Assembly (NCBI GenBank): GCA_903882935.1
Contig: CAIRZB010000059.1
Coordinates: 1 to 64,000 of the forward strand
Length of the DNA: 64,000 nucleotides
Direction of reading: 5' to 3'
DNA from: an uncultured Parafilimonas sp.
GTDB taxonomy: Bacteria; Bacteroidota; Bacteroidia; Chitinophagales; Chitinophagaceae
Below, piece after piece: positions 18,858 to 27,015 of the stretch. Numbering within the stretch: the stretch's first letter is position 1; every line of letters begins with the position of its first letter. The notes below the pieces were generated by a model. It saw nothing but the letters and a program-made list of their open reading frames with translations, was not told the origin of the DNA and did no database searches. The position numbers and the translations under genes were made by a program.

Positions 18858-20182
18858 TGTACCCCAATTGTAACTTGCAAAGGAACATTGCCACCTTCGG
18901 CATAACCGATATTGATACATTTAAACAACAGATGCTGGCTTGGGTTAACCAATTTAGCATCTGTTGCTTTTTAGACAACCACCACTACAAACAGGCATAT
19001 GATGGGTATGAGTGTTTGGTGGGCGCAGGTGCTAGCCAGGTTTTTGCCCCAACTAATAATGCTATTGAGCAACTAAAGCAGTTTTGCAAAGGCCACAGCG
19101 ATTGGCTGTTTGGCAGCCTAAGCTATGGCCTTAAGAATGAAATAGAAGGGTTGGTACCCAGCCCGCCGATTGATACACAGTTTCCGACGGTGTTTCTTTT
19201 CCAGCCTTCTGTAGTTATTGAGCTTGCCGGGGGCGTGGCAACCATATCCTCGCTAACATTGCCGCCCAGCGAAGTATTTGGGCAAATTTGCCAGTACCGC
19301 CCCCCTGAAAAAACAACCATTAAAAACATTGCCATTAAGCCGCGGATAAACAAGGCGGCTTACATAGAGGTGGTTAAACAAATAAAAGCCCATATACAGA
19401 AAGGTGATTGTTATGAGTTAAATTTTTGCCAGGAATTTTACGATGATAACGTTTACATTAACCCTGTTAGTGCTTATAATGCCCTGGCGCTTGTGTCACC
19501 AACGCCGTTTGGGTGTTTTTATAAAGTAAAGGATAATTATTTGTTATGCGCCAGCCCCGAGCGTTACCTTAAAAAGATAGGCGATACAATTGCCTCCCAA
19601 CCTATAAAAGGAACAGCCAGGCGAAACAATAGCAATGCTGATGACGATGAAGGAATAAAGCGGGCTTTGCAGGCAAGCGAAAAGGAGCGGAGTGAAAATG
19701 TAATGGTTGTTGACCTAGTGCGAAATGATTTGAGTAAAATTTGCATGGAAGGCTCTGTTACTGTGCCTGAGCTTTTTGGGCTATACACGTTTCCGCAGGT
19801 GCACCAATTAATATCCACCATCGCAGGGGTTTTGCAGCCCGGTATTGGATTTGCCGACATTATACAAGCCACCTTTCCCATGGGATCGATGACAGGTGCA
19901 CCAAAAAGAAGGGTGATGGAATTGATTGAAAAGTATGAAACCACCCCTAGGGGGCTTTTTTCTGGTGCCGTAGGCTACATAAAGCCGGGAGGTGATTTTG
20001 ATTTTAACGTAGTGATACGCAGTATTTTTTACAATACCCATACCCGTTATTTAAACTACTTTGTTGGGGGCGGTATTACGTTTTATAGCGACCCCGAGCG
20101 TGAGTATGAAGAATGCCTGCTAAAAGCCGAAGCCATTAAGCAGGTGCTTACACAAAAAAGCCCTGCATTGCTGCAAGGCTAA
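18857..20182 (+). CDS. pabB: Aminodeoxychorismate synthase component I
   Basis: Chorismate-binding enzyme that makes 4-amino-4-deoxychorismate for folate synthesis. 441 residues with the chorismate-binding domain in the C-terminal half: CASPERYLKK, QPIKGTARR (Lys251), RNDLSKI, MGSMTGAPKRRVMELI and PRGLFSGAVGYI. The PIKGT motif with Lys is the PabB signature, where Lys forms a covalent intermediate, whereas TrpE has PIAGT; this favours pabB over trpE. The start ATG overlaps the stop of the acidic gene by one base. No glutamine amidotransferase subunit is adjacent. A terminator for the opposing gene lies within its last codons. Confidence 0.92.
   Translation: MYPNCNLQRNIATFGITDIDTFKQQMLAWVNQFSICCFLDNHHYKQAYDGYECLVGAGASQVFAPTNNAIEQLKQFCKGHSDWLFGSLSYGLKNEIEGLVPSPPIDTQFPTVFLFQPSVVIELAGGVATISSLTLPPSEVFGQICQYRPPEKTTIKNIAIKPRINKAAYIEVVKQIKAHIQKGDCYELNFCQEFYDDNVYINPVSAYNALALVSPTPFGCFYKVKDNYLLCASPERYLKKIGDTIASQPIKGTARRNNSNADDDEGIKRALQASEKERSENVMVVDLVRNDLSKICMEGSVTVPELFGLYTFPQVHQLISTIAGVLQPGIGFADIIQATFPMGSMTGAPKRRVMELIEKYETTPRGLFSGAVGYIKPGGDFDFNVVIRSIFYNTHTRYLNYFVGGGITFYSDPEREYEECLLKAEAIKQVLTQKSPALLQG
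20159..20180 (-). terminator. Terminator of the lytic transglycosylase gene, inside the pabB 3' end
   Basis: AGCC-TGCA (20159-20167) pairs with TGCA-GGCT (20172-20180) with one bulge on each side. Read on the minus strand it is followed by TTTTTT. It lies 29 nt past the lytic transglycosylase stop and overlaps the last pabB codons. Confidence 0.55.
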
Positions 20183-20208
20183 AAATATGTTGATGAAAAG
20201 TATTACAG

Positions 20209-21297
20209 TTAGTTGTTAACTGCAGACGAAATAAACAGTTGTAAACTTTGTTCAAGAATTTGTACCCTGTTGGCCAAAAACAGTGGCAGTTTATTATTGG
20301 GTAGCGTTAAAGGGTAAGGCTTGCCTTGCAAAAGTGCATCGGCCATACCGGGATTTAACTTGTTAAACACGTCGGCATCAATCATTAAGCTGCTCACCAA
20401 TACTGTGGGGTTGTATTTGCCCCGTATTTCAATGGTAGTGGTATTGGTTAAATCATCGGCCTTGTTGGTGCTTAATTTGGCAATAGCAGCCCTGCACTCA
20501 GCCGCCTCATAATTTGTAATGGTGGTCCAGCCGCCACTACCCTCAAATATGTAATGGGTGGCAATGTACTTTTTAACATGGTTACGCGCCTGGGTAGAAA
20601 GATATTTTTCCACTACCCAGTAGTCTCTAGAGCCTGCCTTGGCAATAGCCCGCCTCATGGCACCATTGCCACAATTGTAGGCACCAATCACCAACAGCCA
20701 ATCCCCAAACTCATTGTATAGGTTCTTTAGCAAGCCTGCGGCCACCTTGGTGCTTTTTTCATAATCTTTTCGTTCATCACAGCCTTTTTTCATGCACAGC
20801 CCAAACCTACGGCCTTCATCAGGCATCAGTTGCCAAGGACCAGTAGCCCCAGAATGCGAAACTGTGCCGGCTTTTAGGTTGCTCTCAATTACGCATAGGT
20901 ACTTAAGTTGTATAGGCAGCCCATTTTTTGCCAATACTTCATCCATCATATCAAAATAAGGTTTGCCCCATACCTTCATATCGGTAAACTCTTCTGTTTC
21001 CTTCCGTTTAAAACTTTTTAAAAAGGGTTCCATGGTATGGTTTACCTTAAACAACCCTCTTAAAACGGAGTCTTCACTTGCCATGGGGTCGGCCAGTAAA
21101 TTTGAGATTGTTTTGTTTGAATTAACGGTACTGGTATCGGTTGTGTGGGTAACAGATTTTTTCGAATAATTAACGATTTTGCCAAACCTGAAAGACATGA
21201 TGGATAACGTGAAAAGCATAAGCACAGTGATACCGGCCGAATGCCTAAAAAAGTGCACCGACAGAAATCCCCGTAAAAATGTAGTTGTTTTCCGCAT
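20209..21297 (-). CDS. Membrane-anchored lytic transglycosylase (SLT domain)
   Basis: Cleaves peptidoglycan glycan strands to 1,6-anhydro-muropeptides in the periplasm. 362 residues: an N-terminal TM anchor (GITVLMLFTLSIMSF), then the SLT fold at about 110-260 with catalytic Glu138 in CVIESNLKAGTVSHSGATGPWQLMP and later GAYNCGNGAMRRAI, as in MltD-type enzymes. The C-terminal ~80 residues (YNPTVLVSSLMIDADVFNKLNPG) look like a degenerate LysM-like segment. It sits 78 bp downstream of gatA on the same strand and is followed by a terminator, so it may close a tatA-gatA-transglycosylase unit. Confidence 0.9.
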   Translation of the reverse strand: MRKTTTFLRGFLSVHFFRHSAGITVLMLFTLSIMSFRFGKIVNYSKKSVTHTTDTSTVNSNKTISNLLADPMASEDSVLRGLFKVNHTMEPFLKSFKRKETEEFTDMKVWGKPYFDMMDEVLAKNGLPIQLKYLCVIESNLKAGTVSHSGATGPWQLMPDEGRRFGLCMKKGCDERKDYEKSTKVAAGLLKNLYNEFGDWLLVIGAYNCGNGAMRRAIAKAGSRDYWVVEKYLSTQARNHVKKYIATHYIFEGSGGWTTITNYEAAECRAAIAKLSTNKADDLTNTTTIEIRGKYNPTVLVSSLMIDADVFNKLNPGMADALLQGKPYPLTLPNNKLPLFLANRVQILEQSLQLFISSAVNN

Positions 21298-21375
21298 TAT
21301 TTATATTCTTTTGTAAAGAAAACTGCCGTTTGGTTAATTTAACCCGCAGTAGATTGTTTGATATCTGGTAACCCG

Positions 21376-22809
21376 TTAAAGTGCTTTTGTTAAGCGTTGG
21401 GAAAGTTTGAACAAAATTTCCTCGTTCTCTTTAGCGGACATGACTTGAATACCAAAATTCATGCCAGAATTATTTGTGAACAGCGGCAGGGAGATGCCGG
21501 GTATACCTACCAGGTTGGCAAAAACGGTATAAATATCGGCAAGAAACATCTCCGTTGGGTCGTTGCTTTTTTCCCCAAACTTAAAAGCCGGGGAAGGCAC
21601 GGTGGGGGATATGATGGCATCGTACTGCTTAAAAATAGCATCCGTACGCTCGGTTAATATAGTTCTAACCTGTTGGGCCTTAGTAAAATACGCGTCAAAA
21701 TAACCTGCGCTAAGCACAAACGTACCCAATAAAATACGGCGCTTAACCTCTTTACCAAAGCCTTCGCTACGGGTTTTTTTATAATAATCCGTAAGGTCGC
21801 CAACGGGCTTTTTAGTGGCATAGCCATATTTTATACCGTCAAAGCGGGATAAGTTGCTGCTCGCTTCCGCAGTTGTTAATACGTAATATGCAGGTACAAT
21901 ATAATCCAGCAGCTCAAAATCAACCTGCTCAACGGTATGGCCTTGCGATTTAAGGGTGGTGAAGAAATTTTTGATGGCGGTAGAAATTTCAGGGTCAAGG
22001 CCCGGGTGTTCCAGCGCTTCCTTAAAATAGGCTATTTTGTATTTCTTGCCGTTGTCGTCAAGGTGCTGTGTGTATTGGGGTACGGGTGTGGTAAGGGCGG
22101 TACTGTCAAAGTCATCGCTGCCCGCTATCACCTCCAACACCAACGCTGCGTCCTCAACGCTGTTTGCAAAAACACCTACCTGATCAAACGATGAGGCATA
22201 GGCAATAAGCCCGTACCGCGAAACCCTGCCGTAGGTAGGCTTAAGGCCCACGATACCGCAAAAGTCTGCCGGTTGCCTTACTGAGCCGCCAGTGTCGCTG
22301 CCCAAGCTTACCATGCACAAACCTGCCTGCACCGATACGGCAGACCCGCCCGAAGATCCGCCGGGTACCCGGCTGGTGTCTTTCGCGTTAAGCACGTTGC
22401 CAAAGGCAGAGTTTTCGTTGCTACTGCCCATGGCAAATTCGTCGCAGTTTTGGCGGCCAATGATGATGGCACCTTCTGCCAACAGCTTTTCGGTAACGGT
22501 GGCGTTGTAAATGGCCGTGAATCCTTCCAATATTTTTGAAGATGCAGATAGTTTGTGCCCCTTATAACTAATCACATCTTTTAAGCCTATCACTACGCCG
22601 TGCAGCTTACCCAAAGGTAAACCGGCTTGTTGCTTTGCGTCAAGCTCGGCCGCCCGGGCCAAGGCCTCGTCGGCATACACTTCTAAAAAAGCATTAAGGT
22701 GTATGTTTTGCTGTATGCACTGCAAATAATAAGAAACGGCCTCAACACAGGTGGTTTGGCCGTTTAATAATTTTTGATGGTAGTCTTTGACCGAAGTAAT
22801 TCGAAACAA
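21376..22809 (-). CDS. gatA: Asp-tRNA(Asn)/Glu-tRNA(Gln) amidotransferase subunit A
   Basis: Glutaminase subunit of GatCAB, which converts mischarged Glu-tRNA(Gln) and Asp-tRNA(Asn) to Gln- and Asn-tRNA. 477 residues of the amidase-signature family. The Ser-cisSer-Lys triad is visible: Lys77 in VIGLKDVI, Ser152 in PGGSSGGSA and Ser176 in GSDTGGSVRQPADFCG. The start codon is TTG (22807-22809): no in-frame ATG exists upstream and FRITSVKDYHQ matches the usual GatA N-terminus. gatB and gatC are not nearby. It lies 28 bp downstream of tatA on the same strand. Confidence 0.97.
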   Translation of the reverse strand: MFRITSVKDYHQKLLNGQTTCVEAVSYYLQCIQQNIHLNAFLEVYADEALARAAELDAKQQAGLPLGKLHGVVIGLKDVISYKGHKLSASSKILEGFTAIYNATVTEKLLAEGAIIIGRQNCDEFAMGSSNENSAFGNVLNAKDTSRVPGGSSGGSAVSVQAGLCMVSLGSDTGGSVRQPADFCGIVGLKPTYGRVSRYGLIAYASSFDQVGVFANSVEDAALVLEVIAGSDDFDSTALTTPVPQYTQHLDDNGKKYKIAYFKEALEHPGLDPEISTAIKNFFTTLKSQGHTVEQVDFELLDYIVPAYYVLTTAEASSNLSRFDGIKYGYATKKPVGDLTDYYKKTRSEGFGKEVKRRILLGTFVLSAGYFDAYFTKAQQVRTILTERTDAIFKQYDAIISPTVPSPAFKFGEKSNDPTEMFLADIYTVFANLVGIPGISLPLFTNNSGMNFGIQVMSAKENEEILFKLSQRLTKAL

Positions 22810-22837
22810 AAAGCAATCTTTTTTGGGGTATAAAAAT

Positions 22838-23113
22838 CTATTTTACCGCAGCTTCTTTAGTAGAAGACAGTTCTTGCTGTTTTTTCCAATCTAGGTATTC
22901 GTTATAGTCGTTAGAAGCAGCGGCTTGTGTGGGCTTTTGCTCTTTCTCCTTAATACCTTCTTCTAACTCTCTTTTCACATTTTCTTTGGCATCGTTAAAT
23001 TCACGAACACCACGGCCTAAACCCCTCATGAACTCGGGTATTTTGCGGCCACCGAATAAAACCAGTACCACTACCGCAATAAGCAATATTTCCTGGAAAC
23101 CTAAACTGCCCAT
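22838..23113 (-). CDS. tatA: Sec-independent protein translocase TatA/E-type subunit
   Basis: Forms the pore-type component of the twin-arginine translocase in the inner membrane. 91 residues with the family layout: an N-terminal TM helix ([15 protein letters not shown]), the FGGRKIPE hinge, an amphipathic helix ([16 protein letters not shown]) and a charged, flexible tail. Transcribed from a perfect -7 box at 23137-23144 and followed by gatA after 28 bp. The window's own Tat-signal protein at 1931 would be a substrate. TatC is not in this window. Confidence 0.95.
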   Translation of the reverse strand: MGSLGFQEILLIAVVVLVLFGGRKIPEFMRGLGRGVREFNDAKENVKRELEEGIKEKEQKPTQAAASNDYNEYLDWKKQQELSSTKEAAVK

Positions 23114-23136
23114 ATAAATTTATTTGAGATGAGAAC

Positions 23137-23144
23137 CAAAGATA
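23137..23144 (-). promoter_or_regulatory. -7 box TATCTTTG of tatA
   Basis: Perfect TAnnTTTG on the minus strand 23 nt before the tatA start. Several TTTG copies occur further upstream, the best 15 nt away. Confidence 0.55.
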
Positions 23145-23189
23145 ATTACAAAAGCAAAACAAAAAAAAACATTAACATTTGCCGATAAA

Positions 23190-23224
23190 TAAAAAAGGCA
23201 GAAAACCCCGCGAGATTTTCCGCC
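23190..23224 (-). terminator. Terminator of rplS
   Basis: On the minus strand a GGCGGAAAA / TTTTCTGCC stem (one mismatch) with a GC-rich loop is followed by TTTTTT. It starts 23 nt past the rplS stop. Confidence 0.7.
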
Positions 23225-23246
23225 AATATTATTGTATGACAAAGTA

Positions 23247-23597
23247 CTACATTCTTTTTTCCTTAATCCTAGCGCTCTTGCCGCTTCTTTCACGCAGGTA
23301 AAACAGTTTGGCGCGGCGTACCTTACCAACTTTGTTTAATAAAATGGAATCAACGTTGGGAGACAAGAAAGGGAATACCCTTTCAACACCTACGCCATCA
23401 GATATTTTGCGTACAGTAAACGTAGAAGTAGCCCCGGTGCCTTGTATTTTTAATACATCGCCACGGAAGCCTTGGATACGTTCTTTACCGCCTTCGATAA
23501 TTTTATAATTAACGGTAACGTTGTCACCGGCTTTGAACTTTGGATGCTGCTTTTTAGCAGTAAGTTGCTCGTGAATATATGTAACTGCTGCACTCAT
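23247..23597 (-). CDS. rplS: 50S ribosomal protein L19
   Basis: Large-subunit protein at the 30S-50S interface. 116 residues, normal length. Recognisable by [31 protein letters not shown] and by [42 protein letters not shown] in two contiguous blocks. It is a single-gene unit with a canonical promoter (TTTG, 19 nt, TACCTTTG) and its own terminator. Confidence 0.98.
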   Translation of the reverse strand: MSAAVTYIHEQLTAKKQHPKFKAGDNVTVNYKIIEGGKERIQGFRGDVLKIQGTGATSTFTVRKISDGVGVERVFPFLSPNVDSILLNKVGKVRRAKLFYLRERSGKSARIKEKRM

Positions 23598-23616
23598 GGC
23601 TTAAATTTTTGGACGG

Positions 23617-23647
23617 CAAAGGTAGCTGTAAAATATTTAACGACAAA
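23617..23647 (-). promoter_or_regulatory. Canonical Bacteroidota promoter of rplS
   Basis: Minus strand: TTTG (23644-23647), 19-nt spacer, TACCTTTG (23617-23624). This is the full -33/-7 consensus, about 20 nt upstream of the start codon. Confidence 0.75.
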
Positions 23648-23649
23648 AT

Positions 23650-23699
23650 AAAAAATCCCGAATTCCAAATAATACTCCCTTTTTTTTGGAATTCGGGAT
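23650..23699 (-). terminator. Terminator of rny
   Basis: A perfect 15-bp stem between 23655-23669 and 23685-23699 (arm CCCGAATTCC), 15-nt loop, followed on the minus strand by a T-rich run. It lies 27 nt past the rny stop and overlaps the rplS -33 region. Confidence 0.85.
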
Positions 23700-23725
23700 G
23701 TGGCCTTTGTATTGGCCATACCAAT

Positions 23726-25291
23726 TTACCTGGCTATGTTCACGGCTCTCTTTTCCCGTATCACGGTAACTTTAATTTGGCCCGGGTAAGTCATTTCCGT
23801 TTGTATCTTCTGGGCTATTTCAAAACTCAGCTTGTCGCTGTCCATATCGGTTACTTTGTCTGCCTCCACAATAACCCTAAGTTCGCGGCCGGCTTGTATG
23901 GCATAGGCTTTTTCAACACCTTGGTACGATACCGCAAGTGTTTCAAGTTCCTTAATACGCTGTAGGTATTGCTGCATAATCTCGCGCCTTGCGCCGGGCC
24001 TTGCGCCGCTTATGGCGTCACAAGCCTGCACAATGGGCGATATTACGTATTGCATCTCCATTTCATCGTGGTGGGCACCAATGGCATTAATTACACTTGG
24101 GTGCTCACCATATTTTTCAGCCAGTTTTGCACCCAGCAGGGCATGGCTCAATTCCGTTTCTTCATCAGGCACCTTGCCTATATCATGCAGCAAGCCAGCG
24201 CGTTTTGCCAGTTTTGGGCTCATACCCAACTCTGCCGACATGGTAGCACAAAGGTTGGCCACCTCGCGGCTGTGCATCAGCAAGTTTTGACCGTATGATG
24301 AACGGAAACGCATTTTACCTATAATACGCACCAGTTCCTTATGCAAACCGTGTATACCTAATTCAATAACGGTACGCTCCCCAATTTCCATCACCTGTTC
24401 TTCCAGTTGCTTGCGGGTTTTTTCTACCACTTCTTCAATACGGGCTGGGTGTATACGTCCATCAGCTACCAGGCGCTGCAAGCTTAGGCGGGCAATTTCG
24501 CGGCGCAACGGGTCAAATGATGACAATATAATGGCCTCGGGTGTATCATCAACCACCAAGTCAACACCGGTGGCGGCTTCAATGGCGCGTATGTTACGCC
24601 CCTCGCGGCCTATTATCTGGCCTTTTATTTCGTCGCTTTCCAAATTAAAAACCGTTACCGTGTTTTCAATCGTTTGTTCAGCAGCTGTACGCTGTATGGA
24701 CTGGATAATTATTTTGCGGGCCTCTTTGTTGGCCTTTTGGCGGGCATCTTCAATAATCTCCTGCTGTAGGGCTAATGCCTGCGTATGTGCTTCCTGCTTA
24801 AGGCCTTCAATCAATTGGTTTTTGGCTTCCTCGGCAGTAAGGCCGGCAATTTTCTCCAATCGGCGCATATGCTCTTCCTGGTGTTTCTCCAGCTCAGTGC
24901 GCTTTTGGTTAACTACTTCAATTTGCTTGTTGAGGTTTTCTTTAATGGCCTCATTGTCTTTTAACTGTTTTTCAAGGGCCGACTCCTTTTGGGTTGCCGC
25001 TAGTTCCTTTTGTTTAATCCGGTTTTCCGCATCGTTTATTTTCCGGTTTTTTTCTAAAATTTCCCTGTCGTGTTCTGATTTTAATTGTACAAATCGTTCT
25101 TTTGCCTCAAGATTCTTTTCTTTTTTTATAGTTTCTGCCTTTATTTCGGCTTCGGCTATAATCTTTTGGGCCTGAATGTCTGCCTCGTCTATCTGCTTCT
25201 TTGTGTCTTTCGCGAAGATGGCCTTACCCGCCGCTACTCCCGCTGCTAGTGAAATTAATCCAATTATAATGTAATAAACTGCCTGGTCCAT
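23726..25291 (-). CDS. rny: Ribonuclease Y
   Basis: Membrane-tethered endoribonuclease that starts decay of many mRNAs. 521 residues in the usual order: N-terminal TM helix ([19 protein letters not shown]), a long coiled coil (about 30-190), a KH domain with [19 protein letters not shown] (about 215-275), and an HD domain with [14 protein letters not shown] and [10 protein letters not shown] (about 335-430) providing the metal ligands. It appears monocistronic, with a terminator at 23650-23699. A near-consensus -7 box (TATCTTCG, 25384-25391) would give a leader of about 85 nt. Confidence 0.97.
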   Translation of the reverse strand: MDQAVYYIIIGLISLAAGVAAGKAIFAKDTKKQIDEADIQAQKIIAEAEIKAETIKKEKNLEAKERFVQLKSEHDREILEKNRKINDAENRIKQKELAATQKESALEKQLKDNEAIKENLNKQIEVVNQKRTELEKHQEEHMRRLEKIAGLTAEEAKNQLIEGLKQEAHTQALALQQEIIEDARQKANKEARKIIIQSIQRTAAEQTIENTVTVFNLESDEIKGQIIGREGRNIRAIEAATGVDLVVDDTPEAIILSSFDPLRREIARLSLQRLVADGRIHPARIEEVVEKTRKQLEEQVMEIGERTVIELGIHGLHKELVRIIGKMRFRSSYGQNLLMHSREVANLCATMSAELGMSPKLAKRAGLLHDIGKVPDEETELSHALLGAKLAEKYGEHPSVINAIGAHHDEMEMQYVISPIVQACDAISGARPGARREIMQQYLQRIKELETLAVSYQGVEKAYAIQAGRELRVIVEADKVTDMDSDKLSFEIAQKIQTEMTYPGQIKVTVIREKRAVNIAR

Positions 25292-25628
25292 GCGTGTGGA
25301 ATTTAAAATGATTCACAATCTTATGTTCTTTGCCTGTTTTGCTTTTTCTCATGTCTGTTATTTATATGAGAGCGCACAAGCTGCGAAGATAAAAAATGAA
25401 TTAGATATTATTAAAATGAATATTTCTCTCTTTTTGGGAGTGTTATTTTCCCAAAAATGGAAAATTGGTTTTTTTGAAAAAATTTATACGTTGATTATCA
25501 ATTAATTATGTGTATAAGACTGATTGGCATTTAATTTGGTTTATTAATAACATCAGTCCGTTTTTACCAAGTACCTTCTGAAAACTTTAATGAAAACAAA
25601 ATTAAAGTATCGAAAAATCTAAAATCCA
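25292..25628. other. Divergent intergenic region with one hairpin, 337 bases
   Basis: Very AT-rich. TTTTTGGGA (25431-25439) and TCCCAAAAA (25449-25457) form a 9-bp stem with a 9-nt loop, flanked by T- and A-rich sequence; its purpose is unclear because neither neighbour ends here. A 71-codon plus-strand frame at 25290 exists but has poor coding character. Confidence 0.4.
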
Positions 25629-26033
25629 ATGAAACTCCTATTCGCGGTATTATCGCTTTCGGCTATGTTGGTATCCTGTTCAAAACAGGCAGTGGTAGTA
25701 CCGCAAAAAGCGTCGGGCCAGCTTTTTTACAAAGATGGCAGCATTGCAGTGGCAGATTTACAAGCCGTGCAAACTGACGCATCAACCATAAAGGTTGATT
25801 TTGCCACACAGTACGCGAACAATGTTGCTAAAATTGAAGTAATGAGCGGGGCTACCCAAAGTTTACTTTGCACAATTGGGGAGATTAATCTGCCCGGCAA
25901 CATTGACAAGCTTACAAACTTCACGGTTACCGATACTAACCTGAAGGGGAAGACGATGTACTACATGCTGCGGTATACATCTAATTCCGGCGATTGGGGG
26001 TATACACCACTCGTATCCGTTACCTTGAAATAA
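25629..26033 (+). CDS. Small lipoprotein, unknown function
   Basis: 134 residues. The signal MKLLFAVLSLSAMLVSC has a clear lipobox (LVSC), and the mature part has alternating strands (LFYKDGSIAVADLQAVQT, KIEVMSGATQSLLC, TMYYMLRYTSNSGDWG), suggesting a single beta-sandwich of the immunoglobulin-like kind. I do not recognise a family. It is a single-gene unit ended by a hairpin at 26066-26092 shared with zapA. Confidence 0.7.
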   Translation: MKLLFAVLSLSAMLVSCSKQAVVVPQKASGQLFYKDGSIAVADLQAVQTDASTIKVDFATQYANNVAKIEVMSGATQSLLCTIGEINLPGNIDKLTNFTVTDTNLKGKTMYYMLRYTSNSGDWGYTPLVSVTLK

Positions 26034-26065
26034 TTCGTATTCATTCCCTTTGAAACAAAAAAATC

Positions 26066-26092
26066 TTCCTGCACCAAGTGCGGGATTTTTTT
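26066..26092 (+). terminator. Bidirectional terminator between the lipoprotein and zapA
   Basis: TCCTGCAC (26066-26073), CAA loop (26074-26076... short), GTGCGGGA (26077-26084), with one G-T pair, then TTTTTTTT. The minus-strand reading also ends in a T run, so it can terminate the zapA transcript. Confidence 0.75.
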
Positions 26093-26382
26093 TATGCACC
26101 CAGGGCCTTGTCAATTAGCCCTTCAATCGTTTGCAATTTTTCAGCCACATCTGCTAGGCCAATTTTGCTTGCCGCACCGTCGCTTTGTTCCGTGGCAAAC
26201 CAAAGAAATGCCATGGAAATATAATCCTGCATGTCTTTGCCTGCAAAATTGGTTTTAAATTCCATTATTTTTTCGTTGATAAACTTTACGGTCTTGCGCA
26301 ACTTTTCCTCATCTGCCGGTTCAATTTTTAAGCGGTAGGTTCTGTCGGCTATCAGTATGTTTACCGGAATAAGGTTTGGCAT
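26092..26382 (-). CDS. zapA: Cell division protein ZapA
   Basis: FtsZ-ring associated protein that cross-links FtsZ filaments at mid-cell. 96 residues: an N-terminal globular part with VNILIADRTYRLKIEPADEEKLR and a C-terminal helix for dimerisation. Length and order match the family. The upstream coiled-coil gene ends 3 bp before its start, so the two are co-transcribed. In many bacteria a 6S RNA gene lies beside zapA, and a fitting RNA fold is found 50 bp upstream of this pair. Confidence 0.93.
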   Translation of the reverse strand: MPNLIPVNILIADRTYRLKIEPADEEKLRKTVKFINEKIMEFKTNFAGKDMQDYISMAFLWFATEQSDGAASKIGLADVAEKLQTIEGLIDKALGA

Positions 26383-26385
26383 ACA

Positions 26386-26673
26386 CTAGGAATTTAATAA
26401 CAAAAGGCATTTTTCAATTTCAGAAAGGTACCCGTTAATGCGTTGTTCAAGTATCTTTTTTTCGCCGGCATCAATTTGGGAAGCATTAATATTAGCAGCG
26501 TCTAACTTTTCCTGCAACTTTTGTATTGTTTCATTTCGTTCCCTTATCAAAAGCTTTTGTTGTTCGGCTTCTTTTTTTATGGCAGCATGCTCCTTCTGCA
26601 ATTGCTGGTGGCTTTTAAGCAGCAACTGTAGCTTTTGGGTTATTGATTTTAGTTGTTCGTCAATATCGGCCAT
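26386..26673 (-). CDS. Small coiled-coil protein upstream of zapA
   Basis: 95 residues, nearly all helical with heptad hydrophobics: LKSITQKLQLLLKSHQQLQKE, then KLLIRERNETIQKLQEKLDAA, then IDAGEKKILEQRINGYLSEIEKCLLLL. No signal or TM helix, so it is cytoplasmic. Its tight linkage with zapA (3 bp) suggests a partner in Z-ring assembly, similar in kind to ZapB, though homology to ZapB is not shown by any motif. The gene follows a structured stretch (26724-26878) and may be transcribed with it. Confidence 0.8.
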   Translation of the reverse strand: MADIDEQLKSITQKLQLLLKSHQQLQKEHAAIKKEAEQQKLLIRERNETIQKLQEKLDAANINASQIDAGEKKILEQRINGYLSEIEKCLLLLNS

Positions 26674-26723
26674 AAAACGCAGGTTTCAAATCTCAAATTT
26701 CTGGTAAAAGCTTTCACGAACCA

Positions 26724-26878
26724 AGCTGTTGGTTCAAAAACTGGGTTTTGCATAAATGCCTAAAACTGGTTAAAATAATTTTCTGCGGCAATTGCGCCAA
26801 AAACTTGTTATAAACTGCCGCACCAGTCTGGCTTGTAAAAGCCTAAGCAGTTTGGCCAAAAAACAAACTTTCACAGCT
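26724..26878 (-). ncRNA. Candidate 6S-like RNA (rod-shaped fold between zapA pair and pheT)
   Basis: Five helices nest without conflict on the minus strand: AGCTGT/ACAGCT (26873-26878 with 26724-26729), CCAAACTG/CAGTTTTTG (26848-26855 with 26735-26743), GCC/GGC (26830-26832 with 26758-26760), ACTGGT/ACCAGT (26822-26827 with 26765-26770) and TGCCGC/GCGGCA pairing (26816-26821 with 26785-26790). A 14-nt bulge on one side and a 25-nt apical loop give a long rod with an open bubble, the general shape of 6S RNA. Location next to zapA also fits, since ssrS neighbours zapA in proteobacteria. No perfect promoter was found, so it may be processed from the pheT-zapA transcript. Ends are approximate and no family search was possible. 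Confidence 0.45.
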
Positions 26879-27015
26879 CTGTATTATTTAGCCAAGGCAT
26901 CTACATTTCTGCAATAGTACAAATTGTCCGTTGCTATATTGGCGAGGTTTTAATTGATGGGCCGCCAACGCGCAATATTGTATTTTTCTCTAACAACCGG
27001 CAACCTTAAACATTA

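Noticed and set aside
24411-25175. 254-codon frame on the plus strand opposite rny
   Set aside because: Ser/Arg/Phe-biased antisense translation of the rny coiled coil; no start context or motifs.
25290-25505. 71-codon plus-strand frame upstream of the 25629 lipoprotein
   Set aside because: AT-driven composition, no ribosome site, overlaps the rny 5' end and a hairpin; the peptide lacks a consistent pattern.
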